From Yoonia vestfoldensis SKA53 (GTDB lineage Bacteria > Pseudomonadota > Alphaproteobacteria > Rhodobacterales > Rhodobacteraceae): 64,000 nucleotides of DNA. Below are positions 19,538 to 28,595 of the stretch, in pieces. Location of the stretch: NCBI RefSeq assembly GCF_000152785.1, contig NZ_CH672414.1, forward strand, positions 1 to 64,000, in the 5' to 3' direction. Each line of letters opens with the position of its first letter. Position 1 is the first letter of the stretch. The notes under the pieces were generated by a model. That model did not search any database. It saw only the letters and a program-made list of their open reading frames with translations, and was not told where the DNA came from. The position numbers were made by a program, and so were the translations under genes.

Positions 19538-20934
19538 ATCAAGAACTCCGGCGCGGAGCGGGACAGATAGTCGCCCGTCGCGGCCCCCACGATTTCGCCG
19601 TCCTTGGCCACTGTCTGTCCGCGCAGCAGCGTGCGCACCGGCCAACCGGTCACCTCAAACCCTTCCCAAGGCGTGTAATCGGATCCGTGATGCAAGTCCG
19701 TCTGCCTGATCGGCTTGGTCAGGTTTGGATCCCACAGGGCGATGTCGGCATCGGCCCCAACACAGATGGCACCTTTGCGTGCGGCCAGCCCATACAGGCG
19801 GGCATGGTTTGTCGCTGTGATGGCTGCAAAGCGGGGCAGCGTGATCCGGCCCTTCATCACGCCTTCGGAAAACAGGATCGGCAGGCGCGTTTCGACACCG
19901 GGGATGCCGTTGGGAATATTGCGGAATGTGGCACGCGCACCTTGTGCGTCCTTGCCAGCGCTGTCGGCAAAGCGAAACGGACAATGATCGGATGAAAAGA
20001 GATCAAAGTCGCCTTGTTCCAGCCCGGCCCAGATCGCGGCTTGTTCCGCGCTGTCGCGTGGCGGCGGAGAGCAGACATATTTCGCGCCTTCAAAGCCCGC
20101 GCGATCCAGATCATCTGCGGTCAAAGTGATGTACTGAGGACAAGTTTCGGCAAAAACCTTGAGCCCACGTCGCCGCGCCCGCGTGATTTCTTCCAATGCG
20201 GCACCGTTGGAGACATGCACAATCGTCAAGGGAACCCCCGCGATCTCTGCCAGTGAAATCGCCCGATGTGTTGCTTCGCGTTCCACGGGGATGGGGCGTG
20301 TGCGCGCGTGGTGCACTGGTCCGGTGTTGCCTGACGCCTCGGCCTTGTCGCGCAGAAATTCGATGGCGTCCTCGTTCTCGGCGTGGACCATGACCATTGC
20401 GTTATGCGCTTTGGCCACATCCATCACGTCAAGGATTTCCCGATCAGACAGGGCCAGCCCGGCATAGGTCATGAAAACCTTGAAGCTGGTGTAGCCTGCC
20501 GCGAACAGGGCAGGTAGGTCCTGACCAAGGGTCTGGGCATCCGTATCCTTGATGATCAGGTGAAACGACACATCAACATGGCACTGTCCGTCGGCCTTGG
20601 CGTGGTAATCGTTGACCGCCTGCCGCAGTGTTACGCCGTCTTCAGGCAGACAAAATGGCATGACCGTTGTGTTGCCGCCGCAAGCCGCAGAGCGCGTCGC
20701 ACTGGCGAAATCATCCGCCATCTCGATGCCGGGACCAGAGGGTTGCGCAATATGCACATGGCTGTCGATCCCGCCAGGCAGGGCGATGAGGCCTGTGGCA
20801 TCAATCACTTCGTCAGCAGGGCCAAGATCCTGTCCAAGCGCATTGATACGCCCTTCTCGAATGCCGATGTCACATTCCACAACCTCTGCACCCGTAACGA
20901 CGCGGGCGCCGCGTATGATAAGATCGTAAGTCAC
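19534..20934 (-). CDS. D-hydantoinase / dihydropyrimidinase-family cyclic amidohydrolase
   Basis: 466 residues with the full metal centre of the family: H59 and H61 in DSHVH, the carbamylated Lys in SFKVFMTY near 150, His in VHAEN and VHVSN, and Asp in SSDHCPF near 320. It hydrolyses a cyclic diamide (5-substituted hydantoin or dihydropyrimidine) to an N-carbamoyl amino acid. Pairing with the N-carbamoyl-D-amino-acid hydrolase of the same operon favours a hydantoin substrate. Allantoin is a further option because of the PuuE-like gene nearby. It overlaps racemase-superfamily genes by 4 nt on both sides. Confidence 0.88.
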   Translation of the reverse strand: MTYDLIIRGARVVTGAEVVECDIGIREGRINALGQDLGPADEVIDATGLIALPGGIDSHVHIAQPSGPGIEMADDFASATRSAACGGNTTVMPFCLPEDGVTLRQAVNDYHAKADGQCHVDVSFHLIIKDTDAQTLGQDLPALFAAGYTSFKVFMTYAGLALSDREILDVMDVAKAHNAMVMVHAENEDAIEFLRDKAEASGNTGPVHHARTRPIPVEREATHRAISLAEIAGVPLTIVHVSNGAALEEITRARRRGLKVFAETCPQYITLTADDLDRAGFEGAKYVCSPPPRDSAEQAAIWAGLEQGDFDLFSSDHCPFRFADSAGKDAQGARATFRNIPNGIPGVETRLPILFSEGVMKGRITLPRFAAITATNHARLYGLAARKGAICVGADADIALWDPNLTKPIRQTDLHHGSDYTPWEGFEVTGWPVRTLLRGQTVAKDGEIVGAATGDYLSRSAPEFLI

Positions 20935-21686
20935 GAAGCGGCCCCCCCATGGTGAATGGCCATAGCGAGCGGTGCCGCGAGCCCAATGGATGTCTTTGCC
21001 GCAGGTTTGTTCACGCGCAGCGGCGTGGCTGCATGTGCCGTCATTCGCACAAGGGTCATCGCTTGCAGAACGGCGGCTGCGATAGGATCAATAACGATTG
21101 CTGGTACTTGTGATGCGATTTTGGGTGCGAGCCCTGCCAACGGGGCACCACCTAAGATGATGACGTCTGCATGATGACGTGTGGCGGCCGTTGTCGCCAT
21201 GGTGATGATGTCGGCGCCCAGATCTGTCTGAACGTCCGTCAGCCGGGCAGGTGTGATGTCGGGGGTAAGGACCCCTTTGAACCGATTTCCCAAGCCTGTC
21301 GCTTGCACGCATTCATCATACCACCGGGTCATGAGCGGCGAAAACGTCACAACTGCAAAGCTTTCACCAAGCAGTGCCGCAGTCATGACAGCGGCTTCTG
21401 CCATTCCGACAATGGGCAGGTCGAAAAGGTCTCTTGCCCCTTTCAGACTGGGGTCACCGAACGCCGCAATGACGACGGCATCAACCGTGCTGGCGTGTTC
21501 CGCGATCATCTCAAGGACAATCCCACCTGCGATCTGCGCCTCTGCGCGGCTTGCGATATAAGGAAATCCACGGGTTGCAGTAACGGGGATGATTTCTGCC
21601 AAGTCACCCACGGTGGCGCGGGCAATCGCAGCCATATTGTCCGTCATGGCTTGGGTCGTGTTGGGGTTCAGAAGAAGGATTCTCAT
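20931..21686 (-). CDS. Asp/Glu/hydantoin racemase-superfamily protein (no catalytic Cys pair)
   Basis: 251 residues from the ATG at 21686, which begins directly with the conserved MRILLLNPNTT. Longer upstream frames lack homology. At the two positions where hydantoin racemases carry Cys, this protein has Ala75 (IAAFGDPS) and Gly/Ala (ILGGAPLAG). Both active-site thiols are therefore missing. It overlaps the hydantoinase by 4 nt and would fit as a hydantoin racemase by context, yet its chemistry must differ or it is non-catalytic. The C-terminal 30 residues extend beyond the common domain. Confidence 0.8.
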   Translation of the reverse strand: MRILLLNPNTTQAMTDNMAAIARATVGDLAEIIPVTATRGFPYIASRAEAQIAGGIVLEMIAEHASTVDAVVIAAFGDPSLKGARDLFDLPIVGMAEAAVMTAALLGESFAVVTFSPLMTRWYDECVQATGLGNRFKGVLTPDITPARLTDVQTDLGADIITMATTAATRHHADVIILGGAPLAGLAPKIASQVPAIVIDPIAAAVLQAMTLVRMTAHAATPLRVNKPAAKTSIGLAAPLAMAIHHGGAAS

Positions 21687-21762
21687 ACGGTGCCCCCGGT
21701 ATCTGACAGCTCTGGGCTGGTGCGGCATTTGACGCTTCCGAAATGGCGTGCTGTGTGCAAAA

Positions 21763-22644
21763 TCATTGCGCATGCACCTTCCAATGGGCGGCAATCTCGC
21801 GTCTGGGCGCGATCCAAACGTCTGGTTTGCCGGTGATATGCGCGAGGACATCTTCGAGCCCTTTGATCCGGCCCGGTCTGCCAATCAGCCGCAAATGCAG
21901 GCCGATCGACATGATCCGCACCGCTCCGGCGCCCTCGGCGTAAAGCCGGTCGAATGCGCCGATCACATAGTTGGAAAAGTCGCTGTGTTGAACAAAGCCA
22001 CCGCCCGGTGAAAACCGCATGTCATTGGTGTCGAATGCATAAGGCAGGATGACGTGGGTCGCGTCATGCATCCGGGGGATATCGTCATCATAAACATCGC
22101 TGTCGTAGGCAAAGCCGCCGTGCTCGAGCAGTAAATCGCGCGTGTTCACTGATGGTGCCGAGCGCGTGTGCCACCCGACAGGGGCGACGCCGCAGGCCGT
22201 TTCAATGGCCGCATGGGTGCGCGCGATCATCGCCGCCTCGTCCGCACGCGCCATTTCGGCCTGCCGCTCCCAGCGCCATCCATGACAGGACACTTCGTGC
22301 CCGCGCGACACCACATCTTGCAATAACCAAGGCGATCTTTCGGCGGCGCGGCCGCAGCTGGAAAATGTGGCCTTTGCACCGTAGGTTTCAAAGGCCTTTG
22401 CGATGCGCGCATAGCCCTGACGCGTGCCATAGGTGAAATGCGTTTCCATGCAGGGGTCGGGGTATCCCACGACCTCTTCACGGATTTCATAGGTGTTTTC
22501 ATTGCGCTCGTCGCCATCGGCGATGGACAGTTCGGCACCTTCTTCCACGTTGACGACAAGCGATACCGCAAGCCGCGCGCCCTGTGGCCAGTTGGGCGGC
22601 GGTTCAGCGCCAAAATAACCTTTGAAATCGCGGCGTTCGGTCAT
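21763..22644 (-). CDS. polysaccharide-deacetylase-fold allantoinase-like protein (PuuE family)
   Basis: 293 residues of the NodB-fold branch that includes cofactor-independent allantoinase PuuE. Features are VVNVEEGAE near residue 30, ATFSSCGRAAER near 95, HEVSCHGWRWE near 120, and GWHTRSAPS near 165. Classical polysaccharide deacetylases have D-D/H-H metal ligands, which are only partly kept here, as in PuuE relatives. It could open allantoin or a related ureide. It is coupled by 4 nt to the PotC-like permease gene and lies 76 nt from the racemase-like gene. Confidence 0.78.
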   Translation of the reverse strand: MTERRDFKGYFGAEPPPNWPQGARLAVSLVVNVEEGAELSIADGDERNENTYEIREEVVGYPDPCMETHFTYGTRQGYARIAKAFETYGAKATFSSCGRAAERSPWLLQDVVSRGHEVSCHGWRWERQAEMARADEAAMIARTHAAIETACGVAPVGWHTRSAPSVNTRDLLLEHGGFAYDSDVYDDDIPRMHDATHVILPYAFDTNDMRFSPGGGFVQHSDFSNYVIGAFDRLYAEGAGAVRIMSIGLHLRLIGRPGRIKGLEDVLAHITGKPDVWIAPRREIAAHWKVHAQ

Positions 22645-23441
22645 GTTTCAATCATCCTGTTCAGGCCAACGGTGCGCGACGCCACGACCAGCACGATAAT
22701 CGCCATCAAGATCAGCCCAGACGACATCGCCGCAAGCGATGGGTCTGGCTGTTCTTCCAGATATTGCAGCATCTTGATGGGAAGCGTCTTGTTGCGGGCA
22801 TCGGTCAGAAAAATGGAGATCGGGTAGTTGTCCATCGACGCCAGAAAGGCGAACAGACCACCGGTCAGATAGGCGGGTGCAAGGTTTGGGATCAGCACCT
22901 TGAGGATCGCGCGCGGATAGCTCATGCCAAGTGTGCGCGCGGCATCAATGAGCGAGAAATCGAATGCCCCCATTGATGCCAGCAGCGTGCGCATCACGAA
23001 GGGCAGGGTGATCACGACATGCGCCAGCAGCAGCGACCAATAGGCGTCACGCAGGCCGATCTCTCGGAAGAATTGGAGCATGGCCACGCCCACGACAAGC
23101 CCGGGCATCATCAGCGGAGAGACCGTGAAAGTCGCAATCGCTTGCTTGCCGCGAAACTCGCCTCGGGCCACGGCGATGGCGGCCATGGTCCCTAAGACCA
23201 TCGAAATTGCTGTCGAAATGAAGGCAAGGTTGAGGGAAAGCTGCACCGCCTCCCACAGCCCGCTGCGTCGCTCAAGCGACCTGTACCACCGCAGCGACCA
23301 TTCAGGCGGTGGCAAGGTGTAGACTGACGATGACGTAAAAGAGGTGGCAACCGTGATGACGATGGGCAGCATCAGAAAAATGATGCATCCAATGCCAACC
23401 GCCCAGGCAAAGAAGATCGTGATGCGGTCCGTCTGGGTCAT
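22641..23441 (-). CDS. Pot/Fbp-type ABC transporter permease (PotC-like)
   Basis: 266 residues with six hydrophobic segments and an EAA loop (SLIDAARTLGMSYPRAILKVLIPN). It is the second of two permeases in a spermidine/putrescine-type importer. It overlaps the PotB-like gene and the PuuE-like gene by 4 nt each. Confidence 0.9.
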   Translation of the reverse strand: MTQTDRITIFFAWAVGIGCIIFLMLPIVITVATSFTSSSVYTLPPPEWSLRWYRSLERRSGLWEAVQLSLNLAFISTAISMVLGTMAAIAVARGEFRGKQAIATFTVSPLMMPGLVVGVAMLQFFREIGLRDAYWSLLLAHVVITLPFVMRTLLASMGAFDFSLIDAARTLGMSYPRAILKVLIPNLAPAYLTGGLFAFLASMDNYPISIFLTDARNKTLPIKMLQYLEEQPDPSLAAMSSGLILMAIIVLVVASRTVGLNRMIET

Positions 23442-24268
23442 TGTCGCGCCCCCAAACGGCCAGCAAGCCAGCTAGAGAACAAGACCACGAAGATGGCAAT
23501 CGCAAGCAGGACCGCAGAAATCGTAGACCCGAGTGGTTCATTGCGCAGGTACAAGAATGACCGGGCGATCAGCATTGATAACGTCTGCTGTCGTTCGCCG
23601 ACGATCAGGGACGGGATCACATACATCGAAATTGCCAATGAGAATGTGAAGGCCGATCCTGCAACGACGCCCGGCAGGCTCAGCGGCAAGGTCACGCGGG
23701 TAAACCGAAACCAAGGTGTGGCGCCCAAGGAAGAGGCGGCTTCGGGAAGCGAGCTGTTCAGTTGGCGGAGCACTGAATAGATCGGCAGCACCATAAAAGG
23801 CAGAAAGACGTTCGCCGCGCCGACAATCAGGGCTGTTTCCGTGAACAGCATGCGGACAGGCCCATCAGTCATTCCGATAGCCTGCAATGTGGTATTTAGA
23901 AATCCGTTCGACCGGAAAAGGATCGACCAGGCAAAGGCCTTGACGATCACACCCAGCGACATCGGCAGGACAAGCGCCACCATGAAGACGGTCAGCCAAA
24001 TGCCTTTCGCGCGCGCCATCGCAAAGGCTGTGGGGTAGGCTATCACCAATGCAAGAAGGGTGGTCAAAAGGGCCACGCGCAAGGTGCGCCACAGGACGGT
24101 CTGGTTGAATTCGTCCCTGAAGAAGTCGATGTAGGTGACCAGGGTCAGCCCTTCGGCGCCTTGAATGCTTTTGAACAAAAGCATCACAAGAGGTAGCGCA
24201 TAGATAATGGCCAAGAACGCCAATCCCGGCACAGCCAAAAGCGCGATCCGGTTGGAACGTGCGATCAT
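23438..24268 (-). CDS. Pot/Fbp-type ABC transporter permease (PotB-like)
   Basis: 276 residues with six membrane segments and an EAA-type loop (LPEAASSLGATPWFRFTRVTLPLS). It overlaps both the ATPase gene and the second permease gene by 4 nt. It forms the pore with the PotC-like protein. Confidence 0.9.
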   Translation of the reverse strand: MIARSNRIALLAVPGLAFLAIIYALPLVMLLFKSIQGAEGLTLVTYIDFFRDEFNQTVLWRTLRVALLTTLLALVIAYPTAFAMARAKGIWLTVFMVALVLPMSLGVIVKAFAWSILFRSNGFLNTTLQAIGMTDGPVRMLFTETALIVGAANVFLPFMVLPIYSVLRQLNSSLPEAASSLGATPWFRFTRVTLPLSLPGVVAGSAFTFSLAISMYVIPSLIVGERQQTLSMLIARSFLYLRNEPLGSTISAVLLAIAIFVVLFSSWLAGRLGARQ

Positions 24269-25359
24269 GCGGGCACCTCATGGATCAGCGTATCTGCGAC
24301 TGCCCAGCCCCAAGTGACGGTTTCGCCACGTGCATAGCCAGTCCGAATGCCGGGCAATTCACACAGGAATTTATCCGCGCCTGTTGTCACCCCGTGCAGC
24401 ACGGTTTTGGACCCGAGCGTCATGACATCATCCAGCTGCACTTTGATCTGGTTCATTTCTGTGCTGGGATCGGGTGTGATCAGTTCGGGTCGCACGCCCA
24501 CTTGTACTGGTGTTCCAACCACCAGCTGGGAATTTGCACGCACTTTGCCCACGTGCGTTTTGACTGTGGCGATGCCATCGGCCTGTGCGATGACATGGCC
24601 CGTCAGTCGTGTTGATAGCCCCACAAAATCCATGACGAAAGGTGAGGCAGGCTGCGCATAAAGTGTCGAAGGGTCTGCGAATTGTTCTATTCGACCGCTG
24701 TTCATGACCGCGATCCGGTCAGAGACGCCCATCGCCTCTTCCTGATCATGGGTGACGAAAATTGCGGTAATACCCCGGCTGCGCAGCAGCGCCTTCAATT
24801 CGATCTGCATGGTCTCACGCAGTTTTCGGTCAAGCGCGGAAAAGGGTTCATCAAGCAGCAACAGATCTGGTGAAACGACAAGCGCACGCGCGACGGCAAC
24901 GCGCTGTTGCTGGCCACCCGACAGGGCTGACACCGGGCGATCCGCAAAGGTGTCCATGCGGACAAGTGCCAAAGCCTCGGCTACGGGTGCTTTGACATCC
25001 GATTTTGACATGCCGCGTGCGCGCAGGCCAAAGGCTACGTTTTCGGCAACGGTCAGATGTGGAAACAAAGCGTAGTTTTGAAACACAACAGAGATGTTGC
25101 GCTTGTGCGCGGGAAGCGACGACACGTTGCGCCCGCCCAAAATGATATCGCCGGTATCTGCCTCCAGAAGGCCCGCGATGATGCGCAGCAATGTGGTCTT
25201 GCCGCAGCCCGAGGGGCCAAGAAGCGAGACAAGCTCGCCTTTGGCCACCCGAAAGTTCATGTTGTCCATGACCACGGTGCCTTTGAAGGATTTGGCGGCA
25301 CCCACCACATCAAGATAGCGGTGCGCCGGCGGACGCTGCTCCGTGGCCTGGGCAAACAT
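24265..25359 (-). CDS. Pot-type ABC transporter ATP-binding protein (PotA-like)
   Basis: 364 residues. Walker A is GPSGCGKTT, signature LSGGQQQR, Walker B LLLLDEPFSALD, followed by a C-terminal TOBE-type domain (about 280-355). The start at 25359 follows the binding-protein stop by 4 nt. It energises the PotBC-like permeases. Confidence 0.92.
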   Translation of the reverse strand: MFAQATEQRPPAHRYLDVVGAAKSFKGTVVMDNMNFRVAKGELVSLLGPSGCGKTTLLRIIAGLLEADTGDIILGGRNVSSLPAHKRNISVVFQNYALFPHLTVAENVAFGLRARGMSKSDVKAPVAEALALVRMDTFADRPVSALSGGQQQRVAVARALVVSPDLLLLDEPFSALDRKLRETMQIELKALLRSRGITAIFVTHDQEEAMGVSDRIAVMNSGRIEQFADPSTLYAQPASPFVMDFVGLSTRLTGHVIAQADGIATVKTHVGKVRANSQLVVGTPVQVGVRPELITPDPSTEMNQIKVQLDDVMTLGSKTVLHGVTTGADKFLCELPGIRTGYARGETVTWGWAVADTLIHEVPA

Positions 25360-25363
25360 ATGC

Positions 25364-26416
25364 TTAAATCGCCATCAGCTTGTCGAACCTGTCGATCCAT
25401 GCGGCGCGATTTGCTGCGACAAAGCTCCAATCCGGCGAATAAATTGGCACGCCGTCCGGAATGATTGCACCCGCAGTTACCGTTGTATTTGCCGGGACAG
25501 ACGAGGCGAAATCAGCAATGGCCGCCTGCATCACCGGGCCAAGCATTTCGTTGACATAGGCCTGCGCCAGTTCCGGGTTTGGGCCACCTTTGACCAGACA
25601 AATCCCTGATGGCATTGCAAAGATACCTTCGGCGGGGGCTGCAAGATCAACTGGCACGCCTTCGGCTTTGCGGGGTAGGGTGTAGGAAGAGAAATTACCC
25701 GACAGCATCGAAATTTCGCCCTGTTCCAGCAGGTTGAACGCTTGGCTCATTGTGGAATAGACGGTCAGCAGATTGGGCTTCAACTCTTCGAGCTTGGCGA
25801 AAGCTGCGTCGATTTCGTACTGCGCGTCGACGAAGGGCAAGCCCGATCCCAGCATCGCAGCTGACATCAAGGTCCACATGCCTTCTGTGTTTTGCAGCGA
25901 CGGAATGACGACCCGCCCGGCATTTGCGGGATCCCAAAGTGCGGCCCAGGATGACACACCGTTGGTCATGTTGGTGTTATAGGCGACGCCCGCCCAAGGC
26001 TGCACATAGTTGCACCACATCCCGTCCATATGCGTGGCGTCAGGGCGCAGATCGGTCATGTTCGGAACGGCGTCTGGCGTGATCGGCACCAGCAAATCGG
26101 CCTCGACCGCCTGGATCATCACCGGATCATCCATCTGCACGACAGAAAGATAAGGTGCATCTTTGTTAGACGACATCTTCTCTAGGTTCACGGAAGATTT
26201 CGTGCCTTCGAAAATGATGTCGGCGCCGATGGAGGCTTTCATGTGAGGGGTGACGAGGGCCTCCATCCACGCGGTGTGAGATCCCGCGCAGCCGATCACC
26301 AGTTCACTTGATTGTGCGCGCAGGATCGAGGGCGCGGCAAACGTTCCGACGGCCGCCATCGCGGAATTTCGGAGAAGCTTTCGACGGGTCAGGCCCCGTT
26401 CCATAATATGTGTCAT
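25364..26416 (-). CDS. Pot-type ABC transporter substrate-binding protein with Tat signal
   Basis: 350 residues from the ATG at 26416, which has AGGAAG about 8 nt upstream. The N-terminus RRKLLRNSAMAAVGTFAAPS is a twin-arginine signal. The mature part is a PotD/AfuA-type binding protein (NYVQPWAGVAYNTNMT, SGNFSSYTLPRKAEGVPV). The ligand is unknown. The linked genes argue for a ureide or hydantoin-like compound rather than polyamines. It is the first gene of the long minus-strand operon, and its leader carries the palindrome at 26463. Confidence 0.88.
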   Translation of the reverse strand: MTHIMERGLTRRKLLRNSAMAAVGTFAAPSILRAQSSELVIGCAGSHTAWMEALVTPHMKASIGADIIFEGTKSSVNLEKMSSNKDAPYLSVVQMDDPVMIQAVEADLLVPITPDAVPNMTDLRPDATHMDGMWCNYVQPWAGVAYNTNMTNGVSSWAALWDPANAGRVVIPSLQNTEGMWTLMSAAMLGSGLPFVDAQYEIDAAFAKLEELKPNLLTVYSTMSQAFNLLEQGEISMLSGNFSSYTLPRKAEGVPVDLAAPAEGIFAMPSGICLVKGGPNPELAQAYVNEMLGPVMQAAIADFASSVPANTTVTAGAIIPDGVPIYSPDWSFVAANRAAWIDRFDKLMAI

Positions 26417-26462
26417 CGTTGTTCTTCCTCTGTCAGGGTGGGTCCACTCTTTCGGCAGATCA

Positions 26463-26478
26463 AAATGGCATTCCATTT
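26463..26478. promoter_or_regulatory. candidate operator AAATGGCATTCCATTT before the Pot-type operon
   Basis: AAATGG-CATT-CCATTT is a perfect 6-4-6 inverted repeat, 47 nt upstream of the binding-protein start. Its central 14 bases are identical to the palindrome at 13214-13227. It lies in the divergent region between the minus operon and the plus-strand amidohydrolase. Confidence 0.65.
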
Positions 26479-26597
26479 GACACCATGGTCCTGTCCGGTG
26501 ATGGATAGCGATGAAAACAGCCCGAATTCTTGCTGTTGCGCGCAGATGACCGAATGACCCGCAGCATTTGCGCCCCGATGCTTAAGGAGTAAGCAGA

Positions 26598-27917
26598 ATG
26601 AAAATTCGGATGGCATGCCATTTGTACAATGTTGCACTTTTGTGCCCGACAGAGGGATTCGTTTCGAACGGGTCGCTCACAATTCGAGATGGCATCATCG
26701 CCGCGCGCGGCGCGGCACCCAATCCCGGTGAAACCGTGATTGATGGCAAAGGGGCGATGTGTCTGCCCGGATTGATCAACACGCACAACCATTCCCCATT
26801 GATGAGCGTGCGTGGCATGGTCGAGGATTTGGGATTTGCCCCGGCCTATACGCCGGGCGTGCCACAGGGGCATTGGCTGTCTTCGGAGGAAACGCAGATC
26901 CTTGCAAGGCTCGGCGTGATGGAAATGCTTTGTGCGGGGGCGACGACAATCGTCGATTATTACCGGATGCCCGATGCGCTTGCCCGCGCAGCAGAGGCCT
27001 TTGGACTGCGCGCCATGATCGGCGGCAGGGTGATGGATGCGGACACCGCAAGCTTGGCAAACGGTCGTTTTCTACACGATCCAAAGTTGGGAGAGGCCAC
27101 ATTGCGTGCGGCGCTTGATCTGATCGACACATGGGATGCCAAGGGCAATGATCGCATCAGCACGATCCTTGCCCCCCATGCCCCAGACACCTGTTCGCGG
27201 CAGATGCTGCACACTTTCGCTGATCTGTCCGCGAAGACGGGCAAGCAGGTTCACACACATCTTGCGCAATCCAAGATGGAGGTCGCACAGGTCAGATCCC
27301 GCGAGGGGCTGTCGCCTGCAGAATTACTGGAAGATGTGGGTCTTTTGTCGCCTGATCTGGTCGCGGCCCATTGTATCTTTCTGGACGAGGCCGACATCCG
27401 TCGGATTGGCAAGGCCGGTGTCGTGATCAACCACGCCCCGATTGGAAACGCAGCATTTGGCGCTGCCGCACCTGTTATCGCGCTGCGGGAGGCCGGCGCA
27501 AAAATAACCTTATGCACCGACACAAAATCCGCCGATATGTTCGAGGCAATGCGCATGGCCATCGCGGCGGCGCGGTGGCGCGCAGATATGGAATTTGTCC
27601 TTGATGCAAAAACCGTCTTTGGCTGGGGAACAGTGGACGCGGCGCGGGCTTTGAAGGGGCATGCGGCGTCGGGGACGCTTTCGGTGGGATCGCCTGCCGA
27701 TCTGATCTTGCTTGATCCCAACGCGCCCAACCTGCGGCCTGTCATCGATGGCTACGGGATTGTCGTGCATTCGGGATCGGCTGCGAATGTGACCGATGTG
27801 ATGGTCGCAGGTGAATGGCTGGTGAAAGATCGCATGCCAACGCGTGTCGATATGGATACCGTCATACGAGACGCACAGAAGGTCGCCGAAAATCTATGGA
27901 AGCGCGCCTCAGCCTAG
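26598..27917 (+). CDS. ATZ/TRZ-type amidohydrolase (chlorohydrolase/deaminase family)
   Basis: 439 residues. Metal ligands of the amidohydrolase superfamily are visible: NTHNHSP (H-x-H), His in HTHLAQS, His in AAHCIF, and Asp in LCTDTKS. Members deaminate or dechlorinate ring amines, or hydrolyse related N-heterocycles. The start at 26598 has AAGGAG about 9 nt upstream. A palindrome (26610-26621) lies within the first codons, so translation or transcription may be blocked there. An internal ATG at 26610 is an alternative start. It is divergent from the Pot-type operon and converges on the GntR gene with a 9-nt overlap. Its substrate is unknown. Confidence 0.85.
   Translation: MKIRMACHLYNVALLCPTEGFVSNGSLTIRDGIIAARGAAPNPGETVIDGKGAMCLPGLINTHNHSPLMSVRGMVEDLGFAPAYTPGVPQGHWLSSEETQILARLGVMEMLCAGATTIVDYYRMPDALARAAEAFGLRAMIGGRVMDADTASLANGRFLHDPKLGEATLRAALDLIDTWDAKGNDRISTILAPHAPDTCSRQMLHTFADLSAKTGKQVHTHLAQSKMEVAQVRSREGLSPAELLEDVGLLSPDLVAAHCIFLDEADIRRIGKAGVVINHAPIGNAAFGAAAPVIALREAGAKITLCTDTKSADMFEAMRMAIAAARWRADMEFVLDAKTVFGWGTVDAARALKGHAASGTLSVGSPADLILLDPNAPNLRPVIDGYGIVVHSGSAANVTDVMVAGEWLVKDRMPTRVDMDTVIRDAQKVAENLWKRASA
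26610..26621. promoter_or_regulatory. candidate operator ATGGCATGCCAT at the amidohydrolase start
   Basis: A perfect 12-bp palindrome closely related to the sites at 13214 and 26463 (ATGGCAT then T/G, CCAT). It lies over the 5' end of the amidohydrolase frame, 132 nt from the 26463 copy, so the two could act together on the divergent promoters. Confidence 0.55.
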
Positions 27918-28595
27918 GGCTTGACTGCGCAAGACATCTGTCACGCTCTGACCTGTGTTTAAAAGGTGCTTACGCCATATTTGGCGCGCTGCATCTGCAT
28001 TTTGGGTGCGGAGGGCAGCCATAAGCTGTTCATGCTCTTCAACTGCAGACTTCAGGCGATCGGGGTTCATAATTGCCATAAAGCGTCCTCGACGCGCCCG
28101 CGCCATCATCTTTGTATGCAGGTTCTGCAGGATGATATTGCCGCAGGCTGCAAGAATGGCGTCATGAATTTCAGAATTTAAGTCAAAATAGGCATCAGCT
28201 TCACCCGCCTGATAATGGGTCAGCATGGCTGCATGTAAATCCTCAAAGGTAGCAAGTTGCTCTTTGGTTATTCTTTCCGCCAAACGCTCTGCGGCCAGAC
28301 TTTCCAATGATGCAATCACGTCGAAGAGTTCCAGGGCTTCCTGCGCCAAGAATTCTGTTACCTGCGCACCCTTGTGACGCGAGATATCAATCAGGTTGTC
28401 TGCGTGAAGCAGTTTGAGTGCTTCACGGATGGGTGTCCGCGAAACATCCAGTTCCGCCGAGAGCTTGCGCTCAACGATCCGTGCGCCAGCAGGTAGGACG
28501 CCCCTGATAATGCGGTCACGCAAGATATCGGCCACCCACTGAGCAACTGCAGTCACGTCACCATTTGGTGCGCTTCGTGGCGGTGGTGTGTCCAT
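27909..28595 (-). CDS. GntR-family transcriptional regulator (FadR subfamily, FCD domain)
   Basis: 228 residues. The N-terminal winged helix (about 12-80) shows the GntR pattern (IIRGVLPAGARIVERKLSAE, then VSRTPIREALKLL). The helical FCD effector domain follows, with a metal/ligand pattern of Asp and His residues (FDLNSEIHDAILAACGN, VEEHEQLMAAL). FadR-type regulators bind short palindromes and are released by small carboxylates. As the only regulator in the catabolic region, it probably controls the operons preceded by the ATGGCAT(T/G)CCAT palindromes. No copy of that site was seen before its own start. Confidence 0.9.
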   Translation of the reverse strand: MDTPPPRSAPNGDVTAVAQWVADILRDRIIRGVLPAGARIVERKLSAELDVSRTPIREALKLLHADNLIDISRHKGAQVTEFLAQEALELFDVIASLESLAAERLAERITKEQLATFEDLHAAMLTHYQAGEADAYFDLNSEIHDAILAACGNIILQNLHTKMMARARRGRFMAIMNPDRLKSAVEEHEQLMAALRTQNADAARQIWRKHLLNTGQSVTDVLRSQALG

